34,006 bases of DNA from Phycisphaerae bacterium (GTDB taxonomy: Bacteria > Planctomycetota > Phycisphaerae > JAAYCJ01), in assembly GCA_012729815.1 (NCBI GenBank), contig JAAYCJ010000054.1, positions 1-34,006 on the forward strand. Direction: 5' to 3'. Below are positions 18,247-26,933 of the stretch, in pieces (within the stretch, counting starts at the first letter, position 1; each line of letters opens with the position of its first letter). A program made the position numbers and the translations under genes. The notes beneath the pieces are model-generated. The model saw only the letters and a program-made list of their open reading frames with translations. It had not been told where the DNA came from and did not search any database.

Positions 18247-18313
18247 GGATGCCGTATTCGTCCTTTTTCGGCTTGTCCGCACAAGCCGCTTGAGGTTGTT
18301 CTGCAGGTTCTTG

Positions 18314-18327
18314 AGTTGTCAAACAAC
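18314..18327 (-). promoter_or_regulatory. boxA-like element in the tRNA-rRNA leader
   Basis: The minus strand reads GTTGTTTGACAACT, a 12-of-14 match to the element upstream of 23S. It lies between the leader hairpin (18337-18364) and tRNA-Ile, so any antitermination complex would form after that hairpin. Confidence 0.35.
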
Positions 18328-18336
18328 GCGGGAAAC

Positions 18337-18364
18337 AAAAAAGCCACCGGCTGGTGCTGGTGGC
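18337..18364 (-). terminator. Terminator-like hairpin in the leader ahead of tRNA-Ile
   Basis: On the minus strand GCCACC (18359-18364) and GGTGGC (18343-18348) form a 6-base stem with a ten-base loop, followed at once by six T (18337-18342). It stands between the promoter at 18473-18500 and tRNA-Ile, so it would stop transcription before the tRNAs unless bypassed. An upstream segment (18389-18395) is perfectly complementary to its 5' side and could form an alternative structure. The short stem leaves efficiency uncertain. Confidence 0.5.
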
Positions 18365-18395
18365 GTGGGCGATACCGCCTTCTAGCTACCACCAG
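18357..18395 (-). promoter_or_regulatory. Possible antiterminator stem competing with the leader hairpin
   Basis: On the minus strand CTGGTGG (18389-18395) pairs perfectly with CCACCAG (18357-18363), the latter including most of the 5' side of the terminator stem. Between them lies a small hairpin, GGCG-GTAT-CGCC. The two long pairings exclude each other, as in an attenuator. This is read by eye only. Confidence 0.4.
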
Positions 18396-18472
18396 TCTAG
18401 TAAAATTCCAGCAACTTAACTGTCATTCAGTTTCCCTTGTGTTGCGCCGATAGCCAACCGGCGCAATATGTC

Positions 18473-18500
18473 ATCATAGTCACGAAAAACCGGCTGTCAA
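18473..18500 (-). promoter_or_regulatory. Promoter of the tRNA-Ile / tRNA-Ala / 23S / 5S unit
   Basis: On the minus strand a perfect -35 box TTGACA (18495-18500) and a -10 box TATGAT (18473-18478) are 16 bases apart. Transcription would start near 18466, some 220 bases before tRNA-Ile. The promoter directly follows the 3' end of the secretin-domain gene, which leaves no room for a 16S gene. Confidence 0.65.
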
Positions 18501-18545
18501 CACTCAAATCCGGCCGATCCAGCTTTTTTTCCGCATGGTGCGGGA

Positions 18546-19772
18546 TCAGCGGGCGGCCTGGTCGGCCTGATCGCCGACCAGATCGATCCGCAGGACGGCT
18601 ACCGTCGCCCGCTGCTTGTCCGCGGGAGCGAAAGCGGGGGTCGACGAGGAGATCCCAGCCAGGACCACGTATTCGCCGATCGGCGCGGCAACCGCCGTGG
18701 ACAGTTGGAAGACCTGATTCTGCCCTACCGGCCCGCCTGGGCCGCCACCGCTACGGGGCATACCCGGCATGGCGGACACGCCGGTCATCTGCGGCTGCGA
18801 GATTGAGGCGTGCAGATTGACACGAGCGGTTTTGAGGTCTTCTTCGAGCGTGGCTCTGCCGCCCACCTCGATCATCAAGGAGTCCGACAAGGGCGTCACA
18901 AGCGTTCCTTGGGCCGCAAACTCCTCGCCCTGTTCGGTTCGGACGATCACCGGCGTCAACAACCTCGGCGCGGCAAAGCCGTTGGCGGCCAACGCCTTGG
19001 CGACGGGAACCAGGCCATCCGGCAGCGGCGGGTGGTTCTCGGGCAGCGCGCCCCGTACGCCGATGACCAGGACGCCGTTCTCATCCACGACGTAGCGCGC
19101 CTCCGGGCTGAGTGACTCCAGCAAGGCTTTGAGGACCACCTTGAGGCTGGCGTTTTTGATTCCGGTCAGGTACTGGAAATTTACTTCCGAGTCCGGGACG
19201 ACTCCCTCGGCTTCGAGGTTCTGCCACTGGACGAGGACATTGAGGCCTTGGCCCGCGAACCATTCAAAGGCTTTGCCGATCGAGCCCGGCAACTCGGTCG
19301 CCTCGGGCAGCGTCTGGCCGGTCAGTCGGACCCATGTATGGGCGATCGCCGCGTCGTCGGACCCACCGGCTGAGGAAACATCGCACTCGAGAAAGAAGAC
19401 ATTGGCCTGCAGGGGCTTGTGTTTTGGCGGAGCGATATCGAGTTGATCGATCATGGATTTGATTCGCTCCTGTTGCTCAGGCGTACCGACCACAACGATA
19501 CGATTGTTGAGCTCATCGAGTCCGACGGCGGCGCCGAAATTGCCGGCGACCGCCAGCATATGCGCGATCTCACGGACCGGGCGATACTTTATCCCGTAGA
19601 ATTTGGCGGAGGCGTCCGGCGGCGGTGGTTGATCGGCGACCGGGGCCGGGCCATATCCTCCGGGTGGCGATCCGAACGGCGTCTGACTGCGGCCGGGTGT
19701 CGCCAGGGCCGCGAAAAGGACAGCGGCCAGCACGGACAGGGCAGCGACTTTCGTTCGCCGAGTGCTGTTCAT
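18546..19772 (-). CDS. Secreted protein with a secretin-type N domain
   Basis: This encodes 408 residues, with AAGGAG 7 bases before the ATG. A signal peptide is evident (MNSTRRTK, then a hydrophobic stretch to about residue 28). After a Pro/Gly-rich linker, residues about 55-115 match the small N domain of type II/III secretins: FYGIKYRPVREIAHML, NRIVVVGTPEQQERI and MIDQLDI. A second repeat of the same kind may lie near 205-245. The last 130 residues are beta-rich and end in EYVVLAGISSST and VAVLRIDLV, recalling part of a secretin core, but the protein is too short to be a complete secretin. It is the third gene of an operon with an ECF sigma factor and an anti-sigma factor, which suggests an envelope role under their control. 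Confidence 0.65.
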   Translation of the reverse strand: MNSTRRTKVAALSVLAAVLFAALATPGRSQTPFGSPPGGYGPAPVADQPPPPDASAKFYGIKYRPVREIAHMLAVAGNFGAAVGLDELNNRIVVVGTPEQQERIKSMIDQLDIAPPKHKPLQANVFFLECDVSSAGGSDDAAIAHTWVRLTGQTLPEATELPGSIGKAFEWFAGQGLNVLVQWQNLEAEGVVPDSEVNFQYLTGIKNASLKVVLKALLESLSPEARYVVDENGVLVIGVRGALPENHPPLPDGLVPVAKALAANGFAAPRLLTPVIVRTEQGEEFAAQGTLVTPLSDSLMIEVGGRATLEEDLKTARVNLHASISQPQMTGVSAMPGMPRSGGGPGGPVGQNQVFQLSTAVAAPIGEYVVLAGISSSTPAFAPADKQRATVAVLRIDLVGDQADQAAR

Positions 19773-19802
19773 AGCGGTACTCCTTGTAATGGTTGAACCA
19801 CG

Positions 19803-20294
19803 TTATTGCATTTGCGTTTGGGCCAAGGACGAGGACGCGGGCTGTACGGTCGGATAGAGGACAAACAGATGAACTCCAGGTTGTTCGGTCGGCGTTTCGA
19901 CGACCAGGGTTCTTTGGCGCGAGTTGCCTTGCAGTTGGACCCGCACCCGCGGAGTGGTCGCTCGCTGGTCAGCCGTTGAAGCGACATCCTGGACCGCTGG
20001 CGACGGCTCGGAAACGAACCGCGTTTTCGCGACGTAGGCGGATGCGCCGATGACCACGAGCAACACCGCAGCCACGCGGATCAGCGGCCACAGGATCGAG
20101 CGCGGACGTCGAACGGGCGGCGTCTCGCTGACCTCGCGCAGATAATCGAGCGCGCCCATCAACTGCTCCATCTGTCGGCGATAGCGCCGGCACTCCGGGC
20201 AGTCGGCCAGATGGCCATCGAGCTGCGCTTCGCAGCCGTCGGCGAGGCCGTCGATCCAATCATTGAGGCGTTGTCGGACTTCTCGGCAGTCCAT
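19803..20294 (-). CDS. Membrane-bound anti-sigma factor with a zinc-finger domain
   Basis: This encodes 163 residues, with GGAGG 7 bases before the ATG. The N-terminal domain has the zinc-binding anti-sigma pattern, C3 with H28-x3-C32-x2-C35 (HLADCPEC). One membrane helix follows at about residues 71-88 (IRVAAVLLVVIGASAYV), then a region of about 70 residues outside the membrane. Proteins like this hold an ECF sigma factor at the membrane and release it on an envelope signal. The gene starts 15 bases after the stop of the ECF sigma gene, which is therefore its expected partner. Confidence 0.85.
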   Translation of the reverse strand: MDCREVRQRLNDWIDGLADGCEAQLDGHLADCPECRRYRRQMEQLMGALDYLREVSETPPVRRPRSILWPLIRVAAVLLVVIGASAYVAKTRFVSEPSPAVQDVASTADQRATTPRVRVQLQGNSRQRTLVVETPTEQPGVHLFVLYPTVQPASSSLAQTQMQ

Positions 20295-20309
20295 GTTCGG
20301 ACCTCCGCG

Positions 20310-20873
20310 TCAATCGGTTCGTTCCCATTCGGGATGGCGTGTAACGATCATCTCTCGCAGCGCCTCGCGGGCCAGACTTGCGTGAACCCGCGCGGTGCTT
20401 TCGGAGACGCCCATGATCCCGGCGATGTCGCGGTACGGCATGGCCTGCAGATGGCGAAGGACCAGGGCCGTCCGCTGCTGTTCCGGGAGCTCGGCGATCA
20501 GGTCTTTGAGCAGTTCGGCCAGTTCTCTGCGGCTGATCTCGCCAGCGGTCCGGTCGGCCGGTTGGGCCGACGAGGCCAGACGATCCGGATCGATCCGCGG
20601 CCGGCGCCGGAGTTCGTGACATCGGTTGACCAGAATTCGCGTCACCCACGGCCACCATTTCTCCAGGCTCCTGATCTGTTCACGTTTGCCCTCGGCTACG
20701 GCCAGGGCGTCCTGGACCGCGTCTTCGGCGTCGTGCCAGTTCCACAGGAAGCGGTAGGCCAGCCGGACAAGCCGCACGCGCCACCGGGCCACGTCCTGGG
20801 CGGCCGGTCGGTCCTCATGTTGAGCCCGCACGGGCGGGGCGGTCGGCGTCGTTTTTCCGGCACGGTTGACCAC
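20310..20873 (-). CDS. ECF-type RNA polymerase sigma factor
   Basis: This encodes 187 residues from GTG 20873, preferred because GAGG lies 7 bases upstream; a TTG at 20876 is also possible. Region 2 is seen as LAYRFLWNWHDAEDAVQDAL and WWPWVTRILVNRCHELRRR (about 39-90), and region 4 as LPEQQRTALVLRHLQAMPYRDIAGIMGVS with ESTARVHASLAREALR (about 128-173). The Trp-rich end of region 2 is unusual. It is the first gene of an operon with the anti-sigma factor and the secretin-domain protein. It would control this operon and other promoters that cannot be named from this sequence. Confidence 0.9.
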   Translation of the reverse strand: MVNRAGKTTPTAPPVRAQHEDRPAAQDVARWRVRLVRLAYRFLWNWHDAEDAVQDALAVAEGKREQIRSLEKWWPWVTRILVNRCHELRRRPRIDPDRLASSAQPADRTAGEISRRELAELLKDLIAELPEQQRTALVLRHLQAMPYRDIAGIMGVSESTARVHASLAREALREMIVTRHPEWERTD

Positions 20874-21091
20874 CAACGTTCCTCATTCCGCAACAGAAGA
20901 TGCACGGACCGCGGGATTCGTTTAGCCGAAAATGTCCGGATGCCAAGCCGGCTGGGGCCGGTAGGGTTTGCTGCAATGCCGCCGTGGACCATTCTACGTC
21001 TTGGGGCGGGCGATCGCAAGCGGTAAGTCCGCCTGACAGCGGCGGTTAGGATGAGGGCCGTCGGGCGGGCGAGATGGCAGCCGCCGGTCCG

Positions 21092-22900
21092 CTATTTGCG
21101 GATGTGGGCGGGCGGGCGGACCATGTCCAGGGCGTGCTGGGCGTGGTAGATGCGCTCGAGCTCGCGGAAGGCCGCCTCGCAGCGGTCGGAGACGCGGAAC
21201 TCGCAGCGGGCCAGTTCGGCGTCGATTAAGGCTCGCAAGTAGAGCACGCGCCATCGCCACGACTGCCGCACCGGATCGGGAAGCTGAGCGTCGGTCTCAG
21301 CGATCAGCCGCCAGGCCTCATCCGCGCCGGCGATGCTGGTCATGACGATGCGGGTCACGCCATCCGCGTCGTGTCGCCGGCGTTCGATGTTCTTTTCGAG
21401 AATGGCGATCGCCCGACTGACCGGATCGACGGCTGCGGGTGAGAAGTTGAAGGCGATGTACTCCCTGACGGTTTCGTGGGCGGGACGGTCCGGGTCCCAG
21501 TAGAGTTGGGCACAGATGGCTTTGTTGATGTCTTCGTAGATCCCCTCTGAATAGGGAAAGCCGCCGGAGAGTTTGTCCTTCGTCACATCCCAGAGCGACT
21601 GCAGGTAAGCCGGAGCGGGGTTGGCTCCGTACCCGCCCCACGGCTCGTGGAGATACATGCTGATTTCGGGGAAGTTGATCATCGGCAGGCCGCCGGGCGA
21701 ACCGTGGGCGAGAGGATACGGCGGGAACTTCCCACCGTAGTTATCGGCCAGGATGTAATCGATCCAGTCCGGGCGCTGGCGGTTGAATTCGGCTGTGATG
21801 CCTTCCCACTCGCCGATTCCCCAGCGGTCGAAGTACCAGGTGGAGAGGATGACCTTTCCGTCGGGAAAGAACCGGCGGTAGAGGCGGGCGATTGGCTCGC
21901 CCGCTTTGAGGAATCCGTTCGCTCCCCAGACCTTGCATTGTTCGCAGGTGCATCCGCCGCTGTCGTAGGGCCAGAGCATGTAGTAGTCGAGGCCGGTCTC
22001 CTGGAAGACGCGGAGCTTCTCTTCGTTCCATTTCAGGAGCAGGTCCATCGCGCCGGGTTTGTTGGGGCACAGTTCCGGGCCGAGGTTGTAGATGCGTGGG
22101 CCGTGGTCGGCGTAGTAGCCGTTATGATTGACCGTGCCGCTGTCGGCCCGCAGGTCGGCTGGGCTGGTGGCATAGGCTTCGTTGACCGGCGTGCCCATGG
22201 CCGTCGCGAGCCCCAGGTCTTTGGCCGTCTGAAACAGGGCCCGCAGCCGCGTCAGCATCGCCTGGGCTTTGGGGTCATCGATGCTGTCGAAATGGTGCAT
22301 GTCGAACCAGACCAGGAGCACGTTGACGCCCCAGAGCGAGAGGTCCTCGACGTACTGCCTGACCTCCTCGATCGGGGCCTCGTGATAGTAGTTGTGGAAG
22401 TGGGTGGCGAAATAGATGCCTCGCACGGTTTTTTGGGGGACGGAGGCGCCGCGCCACGGACTGAGAACGAGTCCATCTTCACGGTAGCCGCAGGTGCGCA
22501 GGAACTTGCCGACGCCGTAGAGCAGGCCGAGGCGGTCGTTGCCGGCGATGCGGATGGTTCGCAAGCCGCGGTCGGAGATCCGGAATCCCTGGCGTCCGAT
22601 GCCCGGTTCGATGGCCAGTTCGACGGTGATCGGCGCTTCGCCGGAGGTCACGGCGACGGCCGGACAGCGCCGGCCAAGCTGCCGCGTGAACACCGCGGCG
22701 ACGTTTTCCGCGGGCTCGTTTCGATCCGGCAACAGGACGAGGCGCACGGCTTTTATCGTCTCGAAAGGCCCGGAAGACGTGAGAGAAGGATTGGTGGCGT
22801 CCACCGCTGTGCTCCCTTCCGGTGCATTGGCGGAGCAGGCCGGCGGACCCAGACCGCACAGAACACCGATCGCCAAGAGAACCCAACTTGCGTTGTTCAT
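21092..22900 (-). CDS. Secreted glycoside hydrolase-like protein (GH20/GH67-type layout)
   Basis: This encodes 602 residues from ATG 22900; a TTG at 22936 is open but has no proper ribosome site. The signal peptide runs to about residue 25 and has a Cys at 22, so the protein may be secreted or lipid-linked. Residues about 35-140 resemble the zincin-like N domain found before GH20, GH67 and GH84 catalytic barrels (VFTRQLGRRCP, DRLGLLYGVGKFLRTCGY). The following part begins VRGIYFATHFHNYYHEAP and has barrel-like strands (WGVNVLLVWFDMHHF, DYYMLWPYDSGGC, VILSTWYFDRWG). A CTCEQC cysteine cluster lies near 318-323. The specific substrate is not clear and catalytic acids cannot be named safely. Together with the next gene upstream it suggests degradation of a complex glycan. 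Confidence 0.6.
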   Translation of the reverse strand: MNNASWVLLAIGVLCGLGPPACSANAPEGSTAVDATNPSLTSSGPFETIKAVRLVLLPDRNEPAENVAAVFTRQLGRRCPAVAVTSGEAPITVELAIEPGIGRQGFRISDRGLRTIRIAGNDRLGLLYGVGKFLRTCGYREDGLVLSPWRGASVPQKTVRGIYFATHFHNYYHEAPIEEVRQYVEDLSLWGVNVLLVWFDMHHFDSIDDPKAQAMLTRLRALFQTAKDLGLATAMGTPVNEAYATSPADLRADSGTVNHNGYYADHGPRIYNLGPELCPNKPGAMDLLLKWNEEKLRVFQETGLDYYMLWPYDSGGCTCEQCKVWGANGFLKAGEPIARLYRRFFPDGKVILSTWYFDRWGIGEWEGITAEFNRQRPDWIDYILADNYGGKFPPYPLAHGSPGGLPMINFPEISMYLHEPWGGYGANPAPAYLQSLWDVTKDKLSGGFPYSEGIYEDINKAICAQLYWDPDRPAHETVREYIAFNFSPAAVDPVSRAIAILEKNIERRRHDADGVTRIVMTSIAGADEAWRLIAETDAQLPDPVRQSWRWRVLYLRALIDAELARCEFRVSDRCEAAFRELERIYHAQHALDMVRPPAHIRK

Positions 22901-22995
22901 GCCGGTTCTCTTACCCTGCCGATCCTCCTGAGTCAACCTCCTCCATCATCTTGCGTTCCGGCATCCTCGACTCGACTCGCCTTGACGGATCGCTC

Positions 22996-25900
22996 CTACG
23001 GCAGCAATCGGACGGTGTAGCCGGTGACCGGCTGGCCTTCCTTGTCCAGGAGCCGGAGAAACAGCTCGTGGCCGCCGATGTCGTTGTGGATTTTGACCAG
23101 CAGGCGATGCTGGCCCTTGCTCAGTTGGACGGGGTATTGCTCCTGGTCGCGTTCGGCTTGGCGGAAGGCGACGTTCTCGGCGACCAGGTTCTCGTCGATC
23201 CAGAGCCGGTAGCCGTCGTCGCTGCCGATCGAGAGGGTCACATCCATGTCCTGCGGCACCACGATATAGGCGGCAGCGTATCCGATGCACTGCTCGACGA
23301 TGCTGCCCTGTTCGACGAGAAGCGGGCTGGTGAAGTGCTTGGTCAGGTCGACGCGGGCGTCGTCGGCGTGCAGCGGCTGCCAAGCCACCCGCACGTCGAC
23401 CGGGTTCCACTTGGGTTCCGGCACCGATGGGAAGAACGCGAAGTGTTCCTGGTCGACGCGCGGCTGAATGACCGGCTCACCGCGGCCGTGGCCGTAAATC
23501 CAGCAGACGTCGAGGAAATCGCTGTCCCAGTTGGCCGGCGTCTTGTCGATCGCCCATCGCAGGCCGGGCGAGGGGAACGGGCCGCAGACCAGCCAGTCGC
23601 GGATGAAACCCTGCTCGTCCGGCGTGAAGTCCTTCGACCAGATCTCCTGCATCTCGGTGATCGGCGGCGTGAGGCGCGGCACGTGGAACGCTGAGAACTC
23701 GGTGACCTTGGCGCCGCGGTCGTTGTCGCAGGCGATGATCATACGAAGTTGCCGGGTCTTGACCTCGGTGATCGTGTAGTCCTCGAGGGGCAGGCCGGGG
23801 CTTCGCCAGTCGGGCGTGCCGCTGCACGGCCGCCACTTGGCCCCGTCGAACCACTCGGCTTTGTAGCGGTCGGGCAGGGCGTCGGTGGGCCAGGCGCAGA
23901 TCAGGCGGTTGATCGTCTGCGGTTGCGGCCAGCGGTATTCGATCCAGTGTTCGCCCTTGGCCGGTGCCGAGGCCCAGGCTGCGCCGTCGGTCTTGCCGTC
24001 GCGAACGGCATCGAGGGTGGCCCCTTCGGCCGTCGAGTCGGCGGCGAGCTCGGCTTGGTCTTTGTAGTCCGTCGCGGTCAAGCGGGTCTGAACCTTGTCC
24101 GGGGCGAGCACGTCGTCCTGCTCGACTCGCACGCTCAGGCTGGCCAGATAAGCGTCGATCGCCTCGCGCGTTCCCGTCAGCAGCAGCGGCGAGGAGCCGA
24201 TCTGGAGTTGGCCCTCGGTCGTCAGCGGGTTGCAGAACAGATCCATCAGTTGGATGCTTTGGTCCTTCGGCGGCTGGATGAAGCGGCTCTCGCCGAGTTT
24301 CAGACGGATCGCCCAGACGCCCGCGATCGTCCGATCGCCCTTCTTGAACCGCAGCCCCCACAGACCCTCCGGCAACTCCGGCCGACCGTCCGGCGATGCG
24401 CCGGTCAGCAGGCGGTTGACCTGGGCCATCGCCACCGCGGCCGGCAGCGGCGTCTCCTCCCAGTCCGTCAGCGCCCACGAATTGCCGTACGCCGTCCCGC
24501 TGTGATAGTAATTCCAGCGGATGTTGTAGTGCAGATGCAGCATCAGGTAGCGGGCCGCCATGGCTGTGCCGAGTTGATATGAGACGGGCGTCCGCTTGAC
24601 GAATCCCTTGCCGCTCCAGAGGCCGTAGGGCATCGTGCCGCCGATGTAGAAGCTTTCCATCGGGCACAGGCCGGACTCGGTATCCCAGAGCATCTTGCCC
24701 GCCCCGCCGTGCTCGTCGAGGATCGTCCGCAGGCCCTGGACGTACTCGTCGAACCGCAGGTCCATATCAAGCGGATGGGTTCCGCCGCCGCCGAAGTACA
24801 GGTGCGCGCTGATCACGTCGAGCGGTTTGCAGAAGCCGGCTTTGGCCATTTTCTCCCACCACTTGAGGCCGGGCGGAATCTCTTCCGGCGGGCCGCCGGC
24901 CAGGATGGTGGCGTTCGGATCGGCCTCGCGGATGACCTTCGCCGTCTCGGCGACCCGCTTGACGTGCCTGGCGACGAACTCATCGGTCGGCTGATCGTAC
25001 GGCTCGTTGTAGATTTCGTAGGCCTTGATCCGGCCGCGATAGTGCTCAGCCACTGCGCGGACGTAGGCCAACCACAATTGATCGTAATCGTCGCGACCGA
25101 TTGCCCAGTCCGGGGCTCGCTCCAGGACGACCAGTTCGGCCAGCGGCGCATCGAGCGGCTCATAGTCGAACTGGAACGGCCCGTTCTCCTCCGGCTGGAC
25201 CGTACGCCAGAAGAGCTCGCCGCCGCCGATGTCCCACTTGCGGTTCCACTTGGCGCCCATCCAGCGGAGCAGCGGCAGGTTGCCGTGTCCGCCCACCAGG
25301 TCGTTGACCGGCGGTTCCAGCGGCGACGCCACGCGGCTGACCATACGCTGATAGTCCCGCTGCGCGCCGTCCGGCATGGTCACCAGGAATCGCAGCAGGT
25401 ACGGGCCGAACCTGGCCGGCACGGGGATGACTTCCATCCTCTGCCGCGGGGCATCGCCTCCCAGCGGAAAGGTGAAATCGTACTGGCCGACCTGCTCGTG
25501 TTCGTAATCCAAAATGATGCAGTGGACTTTGGCCTCGCCGTTGATGCCTTCCGACGCGCCGCCTCTCACGCGAATCTCGACCGGCATCTCCGGTGTCACC
25601 CAGATCGGATGGAGGTGCTTTTCGGGCCAGTCCAGCAGCAGCGTTGACCACTTCTCCACCGCCAGTCCCGCCGTCGGCTTGTATTGCTCCGGAAGCGGCT
25701 CGCCCGCCGGTACGATGGTGAACCAGTCGATCATCGCGGCGGCATCGCCCCATAGGTCGAAGCAATCCGTCGCACAGGTCGTGCCGAACCGGAAGGGCCC
25801 GATCACAGCCGGACCGGACGGATTGGCGTAGGCCACCGGGAATACCGCGTCGGCCACCGCCACATCGAACCGCACGCGCTCGCCGGCACTTTCGTGGTGC

Positions 25901-26133
25901 GTCGCCCGCAGGTAAAAATCATAGTCGTTACCCGGCAGCGACTCGCCCTCGCCAAAGACCACCCGGGCCAGGTCCTGCGGATTGAGACCCAGGCTCTGAA
26001 AGCCGTTGGGAAACATGTAACGCGGCGTCAGCGTGCACCGGACATCGCAGTTGATCGGATTGGCGACTTGCGCATGCACCAGACCACCCAAAGACAGCGC
26101 AGCGAGAACAACCGCGAGTGAGCATTTTCGCAT
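22996..26133 (-). CDS. Large secreted glycoside hydrolase, clan GH-A type
   Basis: This encodes 1,045 residues, with AAAGGAG 8 bases before the ATG and a signal peptide ending near A21. After a beta-rich N-terminal region, residues about 280-580 form a (beta/alpha)8 barrel of the GH-A clan: the acid/base is probably E377 in AYEIYNEPYD, and the nucleophile E486 in MLWDTESG. The 109-residue gap fits the clan, and the layout recalls GH39 or GH5 relatives. Residues about 690-830 resemble an F5/8-type (discoidin) carbohydrate-binding domain (EHWIEYRWPQPQTINRLICAWP). Residues about 845-1045 resemble another beta-sandwich (RDWLVCGPFPSPG; IGSDDGYRLWIDENLVAEN, PA14-like). It probably acts outside the cytoplasm on a polysaccharide; the substrate is not known. 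Confidence 0.75.
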   Translation of the reverse strand: MRKCSLAVVLAALSLGGLVHAQVANPINCDVRCTLTPRYMFPNGFQSLGLNPQDLARVVFGEGESLPGNDYDFYLRATHHESAGERVRFDVAVADAVFPVAYANPSGPAVIGPFRFGTTCATDCFDLWGDAAAMIDWFTIVPAGEPLPEQYKPTAGLAVEKWSTLLLDWPEKHLHPIWVTPEMPVEIRVRGGASEGINGEAKVHCIILDYEHEQVGQYDFTFPLGGDAPRQRMEVIPVPARFGPYLLRFLVTMPDGAQRDYQRMVSRVASPLEPPVNDLVGGHGNLPLLRWMGAKWNRKWDIGGGELFWRTVQPEENGPFQFDYEPLDAPLAELVVLERAPDWAIGRDDYDQLWLAYVRAVAEHYRGRIKAYEIYNEPYDQPTDEFVARHVKRVAETAKVIREADPNATILAGGPPEEIPPGLKWWEKMAKAGFCKPLDVISAHLYFGGGGTHPLDMDLRFDEYVQGLRTILDEHGGAGKMLWDTESGLCPMESFYIGGTMPYGLWSGKGFVKRTPVSYQLGTAMAARYLMLHLHYNIRWNYYHSGTAYGNSWALTDWEETPLPAAVAMAQVNRLLTGASPDGRPELPEGLWGLRFKKGDRTIAGVWAIRLKLGESRFIQPPKDQSIQLMDLFCNPLTTEGQLQIGSSPLLLTGTREAIDAYLASLSVRVEQDDVLAPDKVQTRLTATDYKDQAELAADSTAEGATLDAVRDGKTDGAAWASAPAKGEHWIEYRWPQPQTINRLICAWPTDALPDRYKAEWFDGAKWRPCSGTPDWRSPGLPLEDYTITEVKTRQLRMIIACDNDRGAKVTEFSAFHVPRLTPPITEMQEIWSKDFTPDEQGFIRDWLVCGPFPSPGLRWAIDKTPANWDSDFLDVCWIYGHGRGEPVIQPRVDQEHFAFFPSVPEPKWNPVDVRVAWQPLHADDARVDLTKHFTSPLLVEQGSIVEQCIGYAAAYIVVPQDMDVTLSIGSDDGYRLWIDENLVAENVAFRQAERDQEQYPVQLSKGQHRLLVKIHNDIGGHELFLRLLDKEGQPVTGYTVRLLP

Positions 26134-26177
26134 CGTGGAGACTCCTTTGGCGAATGAAGACGAACAGATCGAGACCG

Positions 26178-26351
26178 CTATTCTTTTCTCGAGTAGTAGA
26201 TCAAGTCGGACATCACTTCCGCATCGGTCAGGGCTCGGGCGTGCCCGTCAGGAAACGCTCCGTTCGCAAAGGCGCGAGGCGGCTGGCCTGTGGCGTAAAC
26301 GGCGCCGGCACTGATTCCCGGGCCGGCGTGACGGAACACGATCGGGTTGCC
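26178..26351 (-). pseudogene. Cut-off C-terminus of the prepilin-like gene, after an in-frame amber codon
   Basis: Directly beyond the TAG stop of the prepilin-like gene the same frame stays open for another 57 codons before the next TAG at 26178. It encodes a typical family tail: an RH motif (VFRHAGPG) followed by FPDGHARALTDAEV, the FxDGH motif found at the C-terminus of planctomycetal FTLIE/DGH proteins. This shows that the gene was once, or is in other strains, about 251 residues long. The amber codon may be a mutation, a sequence error or a read-through site. Confidence 0.65.
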
Positions 26352-26933
26352 CTAAGTGTATCGTGGCGGAAAGACCACGCCGTGGCCAATGCATTCCGAC
26401 CAGCCCAGCGTGCCCGAGGGATAGAGAATCTCATCGACGCGCCACCAGGGGAAGTAGGGCGAGGACGGCGGTCCTCCGGGGGAATAGACATGGCCGCCCA
26501 AGAGCGTATTCCAGCCATAGGGCATCCACGTCCCGCCACCTACCTCGCAGATGGCCTGCGGCTCGCTGGGACAGGCGTACGGCGGAAGATTGTGCGGTTC
26601 CCCATATGGGCACGTCCACTGGTCACGGAACACGTCCATACCACCGTTGCCGATGTAAGACTCGACGCGATCGATGGGAGGAGCGCCGTTGTAGTTGTAG
26701 CCGGCGTAGTGCCCGACATCGGCGGCGTAGAACATCTGGGCCGTCATGAGCTGCTTGAGGTTGCTCTGGCAGATCGCGACGCGGGCGCTCTCCCTCGCTG
26801 CGCTCAGCGCGGGCAGCAGGATCGCCACCAGCACCGCGATGATCGCGACCACCACGAGCAACTCGATCAGCGTGAACGCCGCCGATCGCTGGCGGATCAC
26901 CGGGTATGGACAACGTGGCCTTATGGTTGTCAT
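26352..26933 (-). CDS. Prepilin-like protein with type IV pilin N-terminus, truncated
   Basis: This encodes 193 residues. The ATG at 26933 is chosen because GGAG lies 8 bases upstream and it overlaps the LacI-type gene stop by 4 bases; a longer frame runs into that gene. The N-terminus has the type IV prepilin signature [10 protein letters not shown] at about 20-29 (Ala rather than Gly before the Phe), a hydrophobic helix, and a helix with [19 protein letters not shown]. This is the DUF1559-like, FTLIE/DGH family that is abundant in planctomycetes. The expected C-terminal RH...DGH part is cut off by a TAG at 26352-26354; the missing piece is still coded in frame downstream. It is co-transcribed with the LacI-type repressor. 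Confidence 0.75.
   Translation of the reverse strand: MTTIRPRCPYPVIRQRSAAFTLIELLVVVAIIAVLVAILLPALSAARESARVAICQSNLKQLMTAQMFYAADVGHYAGYNYNGAPPIDRVESYIGNGGMDVFRDQWTCPYGEPHNLPPYACPSEPQAICEVGGGTWMPYGWNTLLGGHVYSPGGPPSSPYFPWWRVDEILYPSGTLGWSECIGHGVVFPPRYT

Noticed and set aside
18247-18545. Remnant of 16S rRNA before tRNA-Ile
   Set aside because: The conserved 3' end with the anti-Shine-Dalgarno sequence is absent, and the gap of 299 bases holds only a promoter and leader.
21647-23020. 457-codon frame on plus
   Set aside because: It is opposite the glycoside hydrolase-like gene and has no signal or motif.
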